A DNA stretch of 64,000 nt from Frankiaceae bacterium (lineage in GTDB: Bacteria > Actinomycetota > Actinomycetes > BP-191). Both the position numbers and the translations under genes were made by a program. The notes under the pieces are model-generated. The model did no database searches and was not told where the DNA came from. It saw only the letters and a program-made list of their open reading frames with translations. Shown here piece after piece: positions 38,099-49,026 of this stretch (position 1 is its first letter; each line of letters starts with the position of its first letter). The DNA lies in the NCBI GenBank assembly GCA_030840645.1, contig JAVEEC010000008.1, forward strand, positions 1 through 64,000. The letters are read 5' to 3'.

Positions 38099-41000
38099 GT
38101 AACGGATCCTTCCGGGACGGGCTGGTCGAGTACGGCGTCGAGCACGTCGGTGCACCACGCCAGGAGGTCAGTGTCGCGTACGTCGGGCCGCGGCACGAGC
38201 ACGGTCCGCACGGCCTGCTTCACGATCGCCCCCTTGTAGAGGCGCTGCAGCCGCAGCTGCTGGCTCTCCAGCAGCTCCAGCGGCGCGAAGCGGACGGCGC
38301 TGCCCTGCACCGAGACCTCGGTGATGCCGAGCCCCCTGGCGCGGTTGCGGAACGCCGCCACGGCCATCAGGTTCTCGACCTGCGCGGGCAGCGGGCCGTA
38401 CCTGTCGGAGAGCTCCTCGCGGACGGCGTCGAGCGTCGGCGCGTCGTGGGCGGCGGCGATCCGGCCGTACGCCTGGATGCGCAGCCGCTCCTCGGGGATG
38501 TAGGAGTGCGGCAGCGCGGCGTCGACGGGGAGGTTGACCTTGACCTCGATCTCCTCCTCGCGCTTCTCCCCCTTGAACTCCGCGACCGCCTCGCCGACGA
38601 GGCGCACGTAGAGGTCGAAGCCGACGGCCGCGATGTGCCCGCTCTGCTCGCCGCCGAGCAGGTTGCCCGCGCCGCGGATCTCGAGGTCCTTCAACGCCAC
38701 CGCCATGCCGGCGCCGAGCTCGGCGTTCTGCGCGATCGTCTGCAGGCGGTCGTACGCGAGCTCCGAGAGCGGCTTCTCCGGCGGGTAGAGGAAGTACGCG
38801 TACGCCCGCTCCCGCCCACGGCCGACGCGGCCTCGTAGCTGGTGGAGCTGGGACAGACCGAGGGCGTCGGCGCGCTCCACGATCAACGTGTTCGCGTTGG
38901 CGATGTCGAGTCCCGACTCCACGATCGTGGTGCAGACGAGGACGTCGAACTCCTTCTCCCAGAACTCCACCATCACGTGTTCGAGCAGGTCCTCGTTCAT
39001 CTGGCCGTGCGCGGTGCGGATGCGCGCCTCGGGCACCAGCTCGCGCAGCCGCTGCCCGGCCTTCTCAATCGAGTCGACCCGGTTGTGCACGAAGAACACC
39101 TGGCCCTCGCGCAGCAGCTCCCGGCGGATCGCCGCGCCGATCTGCCGCTCGTCGTACGGGCCGACGAACGTCAGCACCGGGTGGCGTTCCTCCGGCGGGG
39201 TGTCGATGGTCGACAGCTCGCGGATGCCGGTGATGCTCATCTCCAGCGTCCGCGGGATCGGCGTGGCGCTCATCGTCAGCACGTCGACGCTGGTGCGCAG
39301 CCGCTTCAGGTACTCCTTGTGCTCGACGCCGAAGCGCTGCTCCTCGTCCACGACGACCAGCCCGAGGTCCTTGAACTTGGTCGACGTCGAGAGCAGCCGG
39401 TGGGTGCCGATGACGACGTCGACGGTGCCGTCCGCGACGCCGTCGAGGATCGCTGCCTGCTCCTTCGCGGAGTTGAACCGGCTGACGCCGCGCACCGCGA
39501 CGGGGAACTGCGCGAACCGTTCACTGAACGTCTGGAGGTGCTGCTGCGCAAGGAGAGTCGTGGGTACGAGGATGCCGACCTGCTTGCCGTCCATGACCGC
39601 CTTGAACGCCGCGCGGACGGCGATCTCCGTCTTGCCGTAGCCGACGTCACCGCAGATGACCCGGTCCATCGGGACCGGCGACTCCATGTCGGCCTTGACC
39701 TCGTTGATGGCGGCGAGCTGGTCCGGCGTCTCGTGGTACGGGAACGCGTCCTCCAGCTCCGCCTGCCACGGCGTGTCCGGACCGAACTGGTAGCCGGGGC
39801 TCGCCATCCGCGCGCTGTAGAGGCGGATCAGCTCGGCGGCGATCTCGCGGACCGCCTTGCGCGCGCGGCCCTTGGCCTTGGCCCAGTCGCTGCCGCCGAT
39901 CCGGTGCAGCGTCGGTGCCTCGCCGCCGACGTAGCGGGTGACGAGGTCGAGCGAGTCGGTGGGCACGCGGAGCTGGTCGCCCTTGGCGTACTCCAGGACG
40001 AGGTACTCGCGCTCGCCGCCGTTGACCGTGCGCTTCTCCATCTGCACGTACCGGCCGACGCCGTGGGACTCGTGCACGACGTAGTCGCCGGGGCGCAGCG
40101 ACAGCAGGTCGACGGCGTTGCGCCGCCGGCTCGGCATCCGGCGCATGTCCTTCGTCGCGGAACGCTGCCCGGCGAAGTCGGTCTCCGTGACGACCGCGAG
40201 CTTGAGGCCCGGCGCGACGAAGCCGTCGTCGAACACCGCGTTGCTCACGACGATCCCCGGCTCCGGCGGCGCGTCCAGCTCGGCCGTCACCCGGACGCCG
40301 AGGTCGTGCTCGCGCAGCACCTCGGCGAGGCGTTCGGCCGGGCCGTGGCCCTCGGTCACGAACACCACGCGCCAGCCGTCGCGCGACCAGTCCCTCGCGT
40401 CGTTGACCAGCTTGTCCATGTCGCCGACGTACGGCTCGTGCGCCCGCGCGTCGACCACGTGCTCGGCGTCCTCGTCGGCCGCGAACGGCGACAGCGTCCA
40501 CCACGCGATGCCCTGCTCCAACGCCGTCGTCCGGACGTCGGCGACCTCGCGGTACGCCGCCGCGCCGAGGTCGACGGGCGCCGTCCCGCCGCCGGCCGCG
40601 ACCGCCCACGACGCTTCGAGGAACTCCTCGCTGGTCCTGGTCAGCTCCTCGGCCCTGGACCGCACGCGCTCGGGGTCGCAGACGAGGACGTGCGCGCCCG
40701 CGGGCAGCTCCTCGACCAGCAGGACCAGGTCGTCGACGAGGACCGGCGCGAGCGCCTCCATGCCCTCGACCGGCGTTCCGTCGGCGAGCTTGTCGAGGAT
40801 CTCGACCAGCTCTGGATGCTTGTCGGCGAGGTTGCGCGCGCGGTCTCGCACGTCCGGCGTCAGCAGCAGCTCGCGGCACGGCGGCGCCCACAGCCCGTGC
40901 TCTGCCTCGCCGAGTGAACGTTGCGTGCCGGCCGCGAAGTAGCGGACGTCCTCGACCTCGTCGCCCCAGAGCTCGATGCGGACCGGGTGCTCCTCGGTCG

Positions 41001-41562
41001 GCGGGAACACGTCGAGGATGCCGCCGCGGACCGCGAACTCCCCGCGCTTCTCGACCAGGTCGACGCGGCTGTAGCAGTAGTCGACCAGCCGGCCGACGAA
41101 CGCGTCGAGGTCGACGGTGGCGCCTTTCGCCGTGACGAGCGGCGGCAGGTCGCCGAGGCCCTTCACTTGCGGCTGGAGCAGGCTGCGTACGGGGGCCACG
41201 ACGACCTTCAACGGGCCGTCGTCGCCCGGGTGAGCGAGGCGTCGTAGCACGGCGATCCGCCGCCCTACGGTGTCGGCCCGGGGGCTGAGCCGTTCGTGGG
41301 GCAGCGTCTCCCAGGCCGGGTACTCCGCGACCGACTCGGGCGGCAGCAGGCAGCGCAGCGCAGCGGTCAGGTCCTCGGCCTCGCGGCCGGTGGCGGTGAC
41401 GGCGACGACGAGGCGTTGCGTCTCGTTCGCCAGGGTCGCGACCGCGAACGGCCGCAGCGGGGCCGGCGCGGTCAGCCCGAGCTCGGGCTCACCCGCCCGC
41501 GCGGCGGCGCGGGCGAGCGCGGGCTCGGCCGCGAGCAGCGGGACGAGTCCAGGTACGGCCAC
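38095..41562 (-). CDS. mfd: Transcription-repair coupling factor
   Basis: DRVICGDVGYGKTEIAVRAAFKAV, DEEQRFGVEHKE, SATPIPRTLEMS; UvrB-like N-terminal module. Confidence 0.97.
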   Translation of the reverse strand: MAVPGLVPLLAAEPALARAAARAGEPELGLTAPAPLRPFAVATLANETQRLVVAVTATGREAEDLTAALRCLLPPESVAEYPAWETLPHERLSPRADTVGRRIAVLRRLAHPGDDGPLKVVVAPVRSLLQPQVKGLGDLPPLVTAKGATVDLDAFVGRLVDYCYSRVDLVEKRGEFAVRGGILDVFPPTEEHPVRIELWGDEVEDVRYFAAGTQRSLGEAEHGLWAPPCRELLLTPDVRDRARNLADKHPELVEILDKLADGTPVEGMEALAPVLVDDLVLLVEELPAGAHVLVCDPERVRSRAEELTRTSEEFLEASWAVAAGGGTAPVDLGAAAYREVADVRTTALEQGIAWWTLSPFAADEDAEHVVDARAHEPYVGDMDKLVNDARDWSRDGWRVVFVTEGHGPAERLAEVLREHDLGVRVTAELDAPPEPGIVVSNAVFDDGFVAPGLKLAVVTETDFAGQRSATKDMRRMPSRRRNAVDLLSLRPGDYVVHESHGVGRYVQMEKRTVNGGEREYLVLEYAKGDQLRVPTDSLDLVTRYVGGEAPTLHRIGGSDWAKAKGRARKAVREIAAELIRLYSARMASPGYQFGPDTPWQAELEDAFPYHETPDQLAAINEVKADMESPVPMDRVICGDVGYGKTEIAVRAAFKAVMDGKQVGILVPTTLLAQQHLQTFSERFAQFPVAVRGVSRFNSAKEQAAILDGVADGTVDVVIGTHRLLSTSTKFKDLGLVVVDEEQRFGVEHKEYLKRLRTSVDVLTMSATPIPRTLEMSITGIRELSTIDTPPEERHPVLTFVGPYDERQIGAAIRRELLREGQVFFVHNRVDSIEKAGQRLRELVPEARIRTAHGQMNEDLLEHVMVEFWEKEFDVLVCTTIVESGLDIANANTLIVERADALGLSQLHQLRGRVGRGRERAYAYFLYPPEKPLSELAYDRLQTIAQNAELGAGMAVALKDLEIRGAGNLLGGEQSGHIAAVGFDLYVRLVGEAVAEFKGEKREEEIEVKVNLPVDAALPHSYIPEERLRIQAYGRIAAAHDAPTLDAVREELSDRYGPLPAQVENLMAVAAFRNRARGLGITEVSVQGSAVRFAPLELLESQQLRLQRLYKGAIVKQAVRTVLVPRPDVRDTDLLAWCTDVLDAVLDQPVPEGSVT

Positions 41563-41647
41563 GGGGTCCTCTCACGACGAATGCCCCCACGGAGCCAGCG
41601 ACCGGGGGGTGTCCCTCCAGCCTAACCGGCCCGCGCCACCCCTCTTT

Positions 41648-41698
41648 CGTTGTGTGCGGGATTCGACCGGCTAGGGCCGTCGAATCCCGCACACAACG
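41648..41698. repeat. 51-bp palindromic repeat, copy R2
   Basis: CGTTGTGTGCGGGATTCGACCGGCTAGGGCCGTCGAATCCCGCACACAACG; 20-bp perfect stem with 11-nt loop; shares ends and core with R1. Confidence 0.85.
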
Positions 41699-41711
41699 GG
41701 GATCCGGCCGC

Positions 41712-42503
41712 TCAGGCGACGGGGACCCGGCCGCGGGCCGCCCACGCGCGGGCCGTCAGCGGGATGGTGCCGTCGGGGGCGGTGGGGAGGCGTTCGCGCA
41801 GGGCCTCGCGCAGCGCGTCCCGGCGCTCCTCCGGCAGCCCTGCCAGGTACGTCGGGCCGGGGCCCTGTCCGCCGAGGAACGGCGTCCAGTAGTCGTCGAA
41901 GTCGCGGAACACCGTCGGCACGGTGATGGCGCGCGTCTCGACACCGTCGAGCCCGCCGAACAGCGTGCCCAGCGCGCCCGCCTTGCAGAGCGGGAAGCGC
42001 ACCGCCTCGTCCAGCGAGTGCGCGTCCGGGTCGAGGTCCACTGCGACGTCCCAGAACGTGCGCAGCAGCGCGAGACCGCCGGCGCCGTAGTCCCAGACGT
42101 ACGCCGCGATCGTCCCGCCCGGGCGGACCGCGCGGCGGATCTCGGTGAGGGCCGCGGCCGGGTCGGGCACGAAGTTGAGGACCAGGCCGGTGACCGCGAC
42201 GTCGAACGCGTCGTCCTCGACCGGCAGCGCCATCGCGTCGCCGACGCGGAACGTCGCCCGCCGGTCGGGCACGTGCGCTTCGGCGAACGCGACGTAGGCC
42301 GGCGCCGGGTCGACGCCGACGACGCTCGCGGGCGCCGCGTCGCGCAGGACGGTCCCGGAGAGCGCGCCGGTGCCGCAGCCGACGTCGAGCCAGCGCAGGT
42401 CGGGCGGCGCGCCGAGCCACTCGACGAACTCCGGCGCGACGAGGCGGCTCCACCGGCCGATGAACGGCTCGTACGCGTCTCCGCTCGACCAGCGTTCGCT
42501 CAT
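41712..42503 (-). CDS. Class I SAM-dependent methyltransferase
   Basis: [36 protein letters not shown] overlap with pth. Confidence 0.9.
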   Translation of the reverse strand: MSERWSSGDAYEPFIGRWSRLVAPEFVEWLGAPPDLRWLDVGCGTGALSGTVLRDAAPASVVGVDPAPAYVAFAEAHVPDRRATFRVGDAMALPVEDDAFDVAVTGLVLNFVPDPAAALTEIRRAVRPGGTIAAYVWDYGAGGLALLRTFWDVAVDLDPDAHSLDEAVRFPLCKAGALGTLFGGLDGVETRAITVPTVFRDFDDYWTPFLGGQGPGPTYLAGLPEERRDALREALRERLPTAPDGTIPLTARAWAARGRVPVA

Positions 42504-43084
42504 GGGGACTCCACCGTGTGGAAGGTGTTCTGCGCGGTGGCGAGCCCGTCGCGCAGCAGCGACTCGACCGCGTCGGCCGCGCGGTCGAGGAGGAACGGCA
42601 GCTCCCGGCGTTCGACCGGGGAGAAGTCGGAGAGCACGTAGTCCGCGGGGTCCTGGCGACCGGGTGGGCGGCCGATGCCGAAGCGGACCCGGTAGTAGTC
42701 GCGGGTGCCGAGCGACTTGGTGATCGACTTGAGCCCGTTGTGGCCGTTGTCGCCGCCGCCGAGCTTGAGCCGCAGGGTCGCGAACGGCAGGTCCAGCTCG
42801 TCGTAGGCGACGACGATCCGCTCCGCCGGGACCTTCCAGAAGTCGCGCAACGAGGCCAGCGGGCCGCCGGACTCGTTCATGAACGACTTCGGCTTGGCGA
42901 GCACGACCCGCTCCGGGCCGAACCGCGTCTCGATGACGTCTGCGCGGCCGCGGTGCGCCTTGAACGAGCCGCCCGCGCGGCGGGCCAGCTCGTCGAGCAC
43001 CAGGAAGCCGACGTTGTGCCGGTTGCCCGCGTAACGCGGCCCCGGGTTGCCGAGGCCGACGACGAGCGTGGGGGCGTCGGCCAC
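42500..43084 (-). CDS. pth: Peptidyl-tRNA hydrolase
   Basis: [47 protein letters not shown]. Confidence 0.96.
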   Translation of the reverse strand: MADAPTLVVGLGNPGPRYAGNRHNVGFLVLDELARRAGGSFKAHRGRADVIETRFGPERVVLAKPKSFMNESGGPLASLRDFWKVPAERIVVAYDELDLPFATLRLKLGGGDNGHNGLKSITKSLGTRDYYRVRFGIGRPPGRQDPADYVLSDFSPVERRELPFLLDRAADAVESLLRDGLATAQNTFHTVESP

Positions 43085-43087
43085 GCG

Positions 43088-43771
43088 CTACTCCGCGGCC
43101 GGGGTCTCGCCCTCGGCAGCGGCAGCGGGCGCCTCGCCACCGGCGGCCTCGGCGGCCTCGGCACGCTCGGCGGCCTCGCCGGCCTCCTCGGCGGCGACGT
43201 CGGCCTCGGTGGACGAGCCGACCACGTGGACGACGAGCGCGTCGGGGTCGGTGAGCAGCGTCGTGCCCTGCGGCAGCGGGACGGAGCCGGCGTGGATGCC
43301 GTGGCCGCCGACCTCGGAGAGGCCGGAGATGTCGACCTCGAGGACGGTCGGGATGTGCGTGGCCTCGGCCTCGACAGAGAGCATCGTGAGCTGCTGGTCG
43401 AGCATGCCGCCGCCCTGCTTCACCGCGGGCGCCTCGCCCGTGAGAACGACGGGGACGTCGACGGAGACCTTCTCGCCACGGCGGACGAGCAGCAGGTCGA
43501 TGTGCTGGAGGTCGCCGCGCAACGGGTCGCGCTGGACCTGCCGGGGCAGCGCCAGCTCCTCGCCGTCGGGCAGGTCGAGGGAGAGCAGGACGTTCGAGCC
43601 GCCCTCGCTCTTGAACGCGTGGGCCAGCTCGCGCGCGGGCAGCGCCAGGTGGCGGACGTCGACGCCGTGGCCGTACAGGACGGCGGGCACCTTGCCGGCC
43701 CGGCGGGTGCGGCGCGCGCCGCCCTTGCCGAACTCGGTGCGCGGTTCGGCGGCGATGCGGACCTCGGACAC
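43088..43771 (-). CDS. rplY: 50S ribosomal protein L25/general stress protein Ctc
   Basis: EFGKGGARRTRRAGKVPAVLYG, DPLRGDLQHIDLL. Confidence 0.95.
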   Translation of the reverse strand: MSEVRIAAEPRTEFGKGGARRTRRAGKVPAVLYGHGVDVRHLALPARELAHAFKSEGGSNVLLSLDLPDGEELALPRQVQRDPLRGDLQHIDLLLVRRGEKVSVDVPVVLTGEAPAVKQGGGMLDQQLTMLSVEAEATHIPTVLEVDISGLSEVGGHGIHAGSVPLPQGTTLLTDPDALVVHVVGSSTEADVAAEEAGEAAERAEAAEAAGGEAPAAAAEGETPAAE

Positions 43772-43939
43772 GACTGCTCCTAGCGACGGCGTACGGCGTG
43801 GGCCGGCGCGGCGACGACAACGCCTGCGCCCAGGGAGCGGAGTCTAGCCGTGCGGAGCCCCCGCACGAAACCGCGCGTTCCCGGCGAGAGGGTTGGCGTG
43901 CTGCCGCGTCGAACACTTCGGGCGGACCAGGAGGCTGGG

Positions 43940-45454
43940 ATGACCCGTCGGACGACGTTCCTCACAACGTTCACCGCGCTCGCGATCGGCGCGTCGATGG
44001 CGCTGCCCGCTGGGGCCGCCGCACCGCTGCCGCTACCGTCGAAGTACGGCACCGCCAAGGGCTTCACGCTCGTCGGCCACACCAACCTGGGCAAGCGGGG
44101 CACCAACTCCCCCATCGCCGTCGCCGGCACCTGCGTCTACGTCGGCGACCGCTACGACAAGCACGGCATCGCCGTCGTCGACGCCCGCAACCCCGCGAAG
44201 CCGAAGCAGGTCGGCACGATCGCCCCGACCAAGGGCTCGACGCAGCGGGAGATCCGCGCGGACGCAGGCCTCGGCATCCTCGTCGTGATGACGTACGCCA
44301 CCGCGAACGGCGACGCGACGACCGGCAACTTCCTGAAGACGTACGACATCAGGAACTGCGCCAAGCCGGTGCTGCTGTCCACCGTCGACTTCGGCCCGCG
44401 TCCGCCGCACGAGTTCTTCCTCTGGAAGGACGCGAAGCACCCGGGCCGCGCGCTCGCCTACGTGACGTTCACGCTCTACTCGCCGGACCTCGAGGTGTAC
44501 GACCTCGCCGACCCCAAGGCGCCGATGCTCGCCGCGGCGTACGACCTCGGCGCCGACATCGCCGACGTGCAGCGCGGCGCGACCGGCGTCACGTCGTCGA
44601 ACGGCGGCTACCTGCACTCGGTCTCGGTGAGCGACGACGGGAAGACGGCGTACCTGTCGACGTGGGACTTCGGGCTGATCCTGGCCGACACCTCGACGCT
44701 CGCCGACCGGTCCCCCGGCGCCGTCGTCCCGACGTCCGCGCCGCTGCAGTACGACGGCAACGTGCACGGCGCGGTGAAGGTCCCCGGCAAGCCCTACCTC
44801 GTCCTCGTCTCCGAGGGGTACGCCAAGACCGCGGACCTGGTGACCAAGGTCGGCGGCTGCCCGTTCGGGTGGCTGCGGATGGCGTCGATCGCCAACCCGG
44901 CCGTGCCCGCGCTGACCGGCGGCGAGTTCAAGCTGCGGGAGAACGACTGCGACCGCGCCAAGGCGCTGAACGGCTCGTTCACCTCGCACAACCAGACGGT
45001 GTTCCCGGACGTCGCCCTCGTGCCCTGGTACGGCGGCGGGCTGCGCGCGGTCGACATCTCGAACCCGAAGGCCCCGGTCGAGGCGGGGGCGTTCGTGCCG
45101 AAGCCGGAGTTCGAGCCGGACGCGCGCGAGGACCGGCTGTACTTCACGACCGCGACGGACCGCTGGACCGGCGCCATGTGGTCGTACCCGGTCGTCGCGA
45201 ACGGTCTCGTGTACGTCGTCGACATCGACCTCGGCCTCTACGTGCTGCGCTACACCGGCAGGTGGGCGAACGAGGTGTCGCAGGCGAGGTTCGTCGAAGG
45301 CAACTCGGCGCCGTCCCGCTACAAGGCGAGCGACCCGGTGATCAAGCGTCCGGCCGTGCCGCCGGGCACGCCAGCCACGTACCTGCGCGACCGCTACGCC
45401 GACCGCCCGCTGCCGGCGCGCGCGACGCGGTACGGCTTCTTCTGCGTCCTCTGA
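43940..45454 (+). CDS. Secreted LVIVD-repeat-like beta-propeller protein
   Basis: Signal peptide MTRRTTFLTTFTALAIGASMALPAGAAA; repeated GIAVVDARNPAKPKQVG / LEVYDLADPKAPM / LRAVDISNPKAPVEAG. Confidence 0.85.
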   Translation: MTRRTTFLTTFTALAIGASMALPAGAAAPLPLPSKYGTAKGFTLVGHTNLGKRGTNSPIAVAGTCVYVGDRYDKHGIAVVDARNPAKPKQVGTIAPTKGSTQREIRADAGLGILVVMTYATANGDATTGNFLKTYDIRNCAKPVLLSTVDFGPRPPHEFFLWKDAKHPGRALAYVTFTLYSPDLEVYDLADPKAPMLAAAYDLGADIADVQRGATGVTSSNGGYLHSVSVSDDGKTAYLSTWDFGLILADTSTLADRSPGAVVPTSAPLQYDGNVHGAVKVPGKPYLVLVSEGYAKTADLVTKVGGCPFGWLRMASIANPAVPALTGGEFKLRENDCDRAKALNGSFTSHNQTVFPDVALVPWYGGGLRAVDISNPKAPVEAGAFVPKPEFEPDAREDRLYFTTATDRWTGAMWSYPVVANGLVYVVDIDLGLYVLRYTGRWANEVSQARFVEGNSAPSRYKASDPVIKRPAVPPGTPATYLRDRYADRPLPARATRYGFFCVL

Positions 45455-45463
45455 CGCCCGCGC

Positions 45464-46441
45464 CTAGTTCGTCCCGTCGAACAGGCCCGACACCGTCGAG
45501 TCGTCGAACACCGCGCGGATGGCGTTCGCCAGCATGGGCGCCACCGACAGGACGGTGAGCTTGTCGAACTGCTTGTCCGGCGTGACGGGCAGCGTGTTCG
45601 TGACGATGACCTCGGAGATGCGGCTGTTCTTGAGCCGGTCGACGGCGGGGCCGGAGAAGATGCCGTGCGTCGCGGCGACGAGCACCTCGGCCGCGCCCTG
45701 GTCGAACAGCGCGTCGGCGGCCTTCACGATCGTCCCGCCGGTGTCGATCATGTCGTCGACGAGGACGCAGCAGCGGCCCTCGACCTGGCCGACGACGTTG
45801 AACACCTTGGCGTCGTTGGCGACCCGCGGGTCGCGGCGCTTGTGGATGATCGCCAGCGGCGTGCCGAGGCGGTCGGTGTACTTCTCGGCGACGCGGACCC
45901 GGCCGGCGTCGGGCGAGACGATGGTGACGTTGTCGACGTCGCCGCGCGCGGCAATGTGGTCGGACAGCAGCGGCAGCGCGGTGAGGTGGTCGAGCGGCGC
46001 GTCGAGGTAGCCCTGGATCTGCGGCGTGTGCAGGTCGATGGCGATGATCCGGTTGGCGCCGGCCGCGCGGAACAGGTCGGCCATCAGCTTCGCCGAGATC
46101 GGCTCGCGCGCGAGGGTCTTCTTGTCCTGGCGGGAGTACGGGTAGAACGGCGCGACGACGGTGATCCGCTTGGCGCTCGCGCGCTTCAGCGCGTCGCACA
46201 TGATGAGCTGCTCCATCACCCACGTGTTGATGGGCACGGTGTGGCTCTGCACGAGGAACGCGTCGCAGCCGCGGACCGACTCCTCGAAGCGGCAGTACGT
46301 CTCGCCGTTCGCGAAGTCGTACAACGTCACCGGCGACGGCTGGCAGCCGAGGTGCTCCGCGACCTCCTCCGCCAGCTCGGGGAACCCCCGCCCCGAGAAC
46401 AGCATCAGGGTCTTGTGGCTGGTGATCTCCAAGCCGGTCAC
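45464..46441 (-). CDS. prs: Ribose-phosphate pyrophosphokinase
   Basis: [10 protein letters not shown]-type motif, [25 protein letters not shown] motif; GTGA overlap with glmU. Confidence 0.97.
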   Translation of the reverse strand: MTGLEITSHKTLMLFSGRGFPELAEEVAEHLGCQPSPVTLYDFANGETYCRFEESVRGCDAFLVQSHTVPINTWVMEQLIMCDALKRASAKRITVVAPFYPYSRQDKKTLAREPISAKLMADLFRAAGANRIIAIDLHTPQIQGYLDAPLDHLTALPLLSDHIAARGDVDNVTIVSPDAGRVRVAEKYTDRLGTPLAIIHKRRDPRVANDAKVFNVVGQVEGRCCVLVDDMIDTGGTIVKAADALFDQGAAEVLVAATHGIFSGPAVDRLKNSRISEVIVTNTLPVTPDKQFDKLTVLSVAPMLANAIRAVFDDSTVSGLFDGTN

Positions 46442-47835
46442 TGCGCCGCTCCCTCGTCGTCGTGTGTCGCGTCCTCCGCGCCGCGCCGTCGCGCGACCCA
46501 GCCCTCGACGTTGCGCTGGTACGCCCGGCCGACGCCGAGCGCGCCGGCGGGCACGTCCTTGGTGATCACCGAGCCGGCCGCGGTGTACGCGCCGTCGCCG
46601 ACCTCGACCGGCGCGACCAGCATCGTGTCGCTGCCGATGCGCACGTCGTCGCCGATCACGGTCGGGTGCTTGGCGACGCCGTCGTAGTTGACGACGACGG
46701 TCGCGGCGCCGATGTTGCTGCGTTCGCCGATGGTCGCGTCGCCGACGTAGGACAGGTGCGGGACCTTCGAGTCGGCGCCGACGGTGCTCGACTTGATCTC
46801 GACGAAGCCGCCCGCCTTCGCGCGCGGCCCGAGGACCGTGCCGGGACGCAGGTAGGCGTACGGGCCCACGGTCGCGTCCGCGCCGACGACCGCGCCGACG
46901 CAGGTGCTCGCACGCACCGTGGCGCCCTCCGAGACGACCGTGTCGGTGAGGTCGGCGTACGGGCCGACCGTCGCGCCGCCCGCGACGCTGGTGGTCCCCC
47001 GCAGGACCGTGAAGGGCTCGACGGTCGCGTCCTGAGCCAGCGTGACGGTCGCGTCGACCCAGGTCGTCGCGGGGTCGACGACGGTGACGCCGGCGCGCAT
47101 CGCCTCGCGCAGCAGCCGGTCGCGCAGCGCCCCGGCCGCCGCCGCGAGCTGGGCGCGGTCGTTGACGTTGTCCACCTCGGCCGCGTCGGTCGTGACGGCG
47201 ACACCGCCGCCGAGGATCGCGACGACGTCGGTGAGGTACTCCTCGAGCTGCGCGTTCTCCGCCGACACCTTGGTCAACGCGGCCCGCAGGGCGATCGCGT
47301 CGAACACGTAGACCCCGGCGTTGATCTCGGTGATCGCCCGCTGCTCGCGGGTCGCGTCGACCTCCTCGACGATGGCGGTCACCCACCCGCCGTCGTCACG
47401 CAGGACGCGGCCGTAGCCGGTGGGGTCGGCCAGGTGCGCGGTCAGCACGGTCAGGTCGCCGGTGTGCGCGGCGAGCAGCGCGCGCAGCGTCGCGGTCGTG
47501 AGCAGCGGCATGTCGCCGTAGAGGACGAGGACCGGGCCGTCGAGCGACGGCAGGGTCTCCAACGCGAGGCGGACGGCGTGCCCGGTGCCGTTCTGCTCGG
47601 CCTGGACGACCGTCTCCGCACCCTCGGGCAGCGCCGCCGCGACCTCGTCCGCGCCGTAGCCGACGACGACGACGAGGCGTTCGGCACCGAGCGGCTCGAC
47701 CGCGGCGAGGACGTGCCCGATGAGTGGCCGGCCGCAGAGCCGGTGCAGCACCTTCGGCGTCGTGGAGCGCATCCGGGTGCCCTGGCCGGCGGCCAGAACG
47801 ACGACCGCCGCCGGGCGGGCAGCGGATGTCGGCAC
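46438..47835 (-). CDS. glmU: Bifunctional UDP-N-acetylglucosamine pyrophosphorylase/glucosamine-1-P acetyltransferase
   Basis: [20 protein letters not shown]; left-handed beta-helix repeats; [25 protein letters not shown]. Confidence 0.97.
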   Translation of the reverse strand: MPTSAARPAAVVVLAAGQGTRMRSTTPKVLHRLCGRPLIGHVLAAVEPLGAERLVVVVGYGADEVAAALPEGAETVVQAEQNGTGHAVRLALETLPSLDGPVLVLYGDMPLLTTATLRALLAAHTGDLTVLTAHLADPTGYGRVLRDDGGWVTAIVEEVDATREQRAITEINAGVYVFDAIALRAALTKVSAENAQLEEYLTDVVAILGGGVAVTTDAAEVDNVNDRAQLAAAAGALRDRLLREAMRAGVTVVDPATTWVDATVTLAQDATVEPFTVLRGTTSVAGGATVGPYADLTDTVVSEGATVRASTCVGAVVGADATVGPYAYLRPGTVLGPRAKAGGFVEIKSSTVGADSKVPHLSYVGDATIGERSNIGAATVVVNYDGVAKHPTVIGDDVRIGSDTMLVAPVEVGDGAYTAAGSVITKDVPAGALGVGRAYQRNVEGWVARRRGAEDATHDDEGAAQ

Positions 47836-47897
47836 GAGGCTCCTCGCGTTGGCGGGTGGAGGCCGAGTGTACCGGGGGTTCACCACGCGGGGGATTG

Positions 47898-47974
47898 CTC
47901 CGGGGGGAGGAATCGAACCTCCGTCGTACTCAGATCCAAAATCTGATCGCCCCTGCCAACAGAGCAACCCCGGA
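47898..47974 (-). tRNA. tRNA-Gln (anticodon UUG)
   Basis: TCCGGGG/CCCCGGA acceptor, G73; anticodon arm TCAGA-TTTTGGA-TCTGA; T-arm GGAGG-TTCGATT-CCTCC. Confidence 0.93.
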
Positions 47975-48017
47975 ACGTACGCAGCCGATGGTAGCGATGC
48001 GGGGTCTCGTCTCGACA

Positions 48018-48050
48018 GGTTACGGTTGAGTAGGTTACGGTGGCGTAGCC
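48018..48050. promoter_or_regulatory. Tandem 15-bp repeats / imperfect palindrome, candidate operator for the desaturase-TetR operon
   Basis: GGTTACGGTTGAGTA GGTTACGGTGGCGTA GCC; second unit forms GGTTACG-GTGG-CGTAGCC inverted repeat; sits just upstream of the desaturase start. Confidence 0.55.
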
Positions 48051-48083
48051 AGCGCGACTCCCCCAGCCACGAGGAACCGCCTC

Positions 48084-49013
48084 ATGACATTGCTCGCCGA
48101 ACGCCCCATAGCGCCGCCGCCCATCCCGACCGAGCCGAAGAAGCGCTGGGAACAGGTCGCGCTCGTGCTGTTCGTCGTGCTGCCGTTCGCGGCGGTGCTG
48201 GCCGCCGGGTTCGTGCTCTGGGGCAACGGCATCGGCTGGACCGACGTCTGGATCGCCGTGCTGATGTACGCCATCGCCGGCCACGGCGTCACGGTCGGCT
48301 TCCACCGCTACTTCACGCACGGCTCGTTCAAGGCCAACCGCCCGTTGCGGATCGGCCTCGCGATCGCCGGCTCGCTCGCGATCCAGGGCCCGGTCATCCG
48401 CTGGGTCGCCGACCACCGCCGCCACCACGCGTTCAGCGACAAGCCGGGCGACCCGCACTCGCCGCACGAGTACGGCGAGGGTGTCGGCGCGATGCTCAAG
48501 GGGCTGTGGCACGCGCACATGGGGTGGCTGTTCGACCCCGAGCAGACCTCGATGGAGAAGTACGCGCCCGACCTGCTCGCCGACAAGGACATCGCCGCGG
48601 TACACAAGGCATTCCCGCAGCTCGTGGCGGTCTCGCTGATCGGCCCCGCACTGCTCGGCTTCGCGGTGACCGGTCGCTGGACCGGCGCCGTGTCGGCGTT
48701 CTTCTGGGCCAGCCTGGTGCGCGTCGGCGTCCTGCACCACGTGACGTGGAGCATCAACTCGCTCTGCCACACGTTCGGCAACCGACCGTTCAAGACGCGC
48801 GACAAGAGCACGAACTTCTGGCCGATGGCCGTCATCTCGATGGGCGAGTCGTGGCACAACCTGCACCACGCCGACCCGACCGCGGCGCGGCACGGCGTCG
48901 ACCGCGGCCAGGTGGACAGCACGGCGCGCATCATCTGGGCGTTCGAACGTCTCGGCTGGGCCACGGAGGTCCGCTGGCCGACCCGCGAGCGGTTGGCCAA
49001 GGCTCGCGCGTGA
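48084..49013 (+). CDS. Acyl-CoA/fatty acid desaturase
   Basis: HRYFTHGSF, DHRRHHAFSD, HNLHH histidine boxes; 4 TM. Confidence 0.94.
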   Translation: MTLLAERPIAPPPIPTEPKKRWEQVALVLFVVLPFAAVLAAGFVLWGNGIGWTDVWIAVLMYAIAGHGVTVGFHRYFTHGSFKANRPLRIGLAIAGSLAIQGPVIRWVADHRRHHAFSDKPGDPHSPHEYGEGVGAMLKGLWHAHMGWLFDPEQTSMEKYAPDLLADKDIAAVHKAFPQLVAVSLIGPALLGFAVTGRWTGAVSAFFWASLVRVGVLHHVTWSINSLCHTFGNRPFKTRDKSTNFWPMAVISMGESWHNLHHADPTAARHGVDRGQVDSTARIIWAFERLGWATEVRWPTRERLAKARA

Positions 49014-49026
49014 GACAGTCCCTCGC

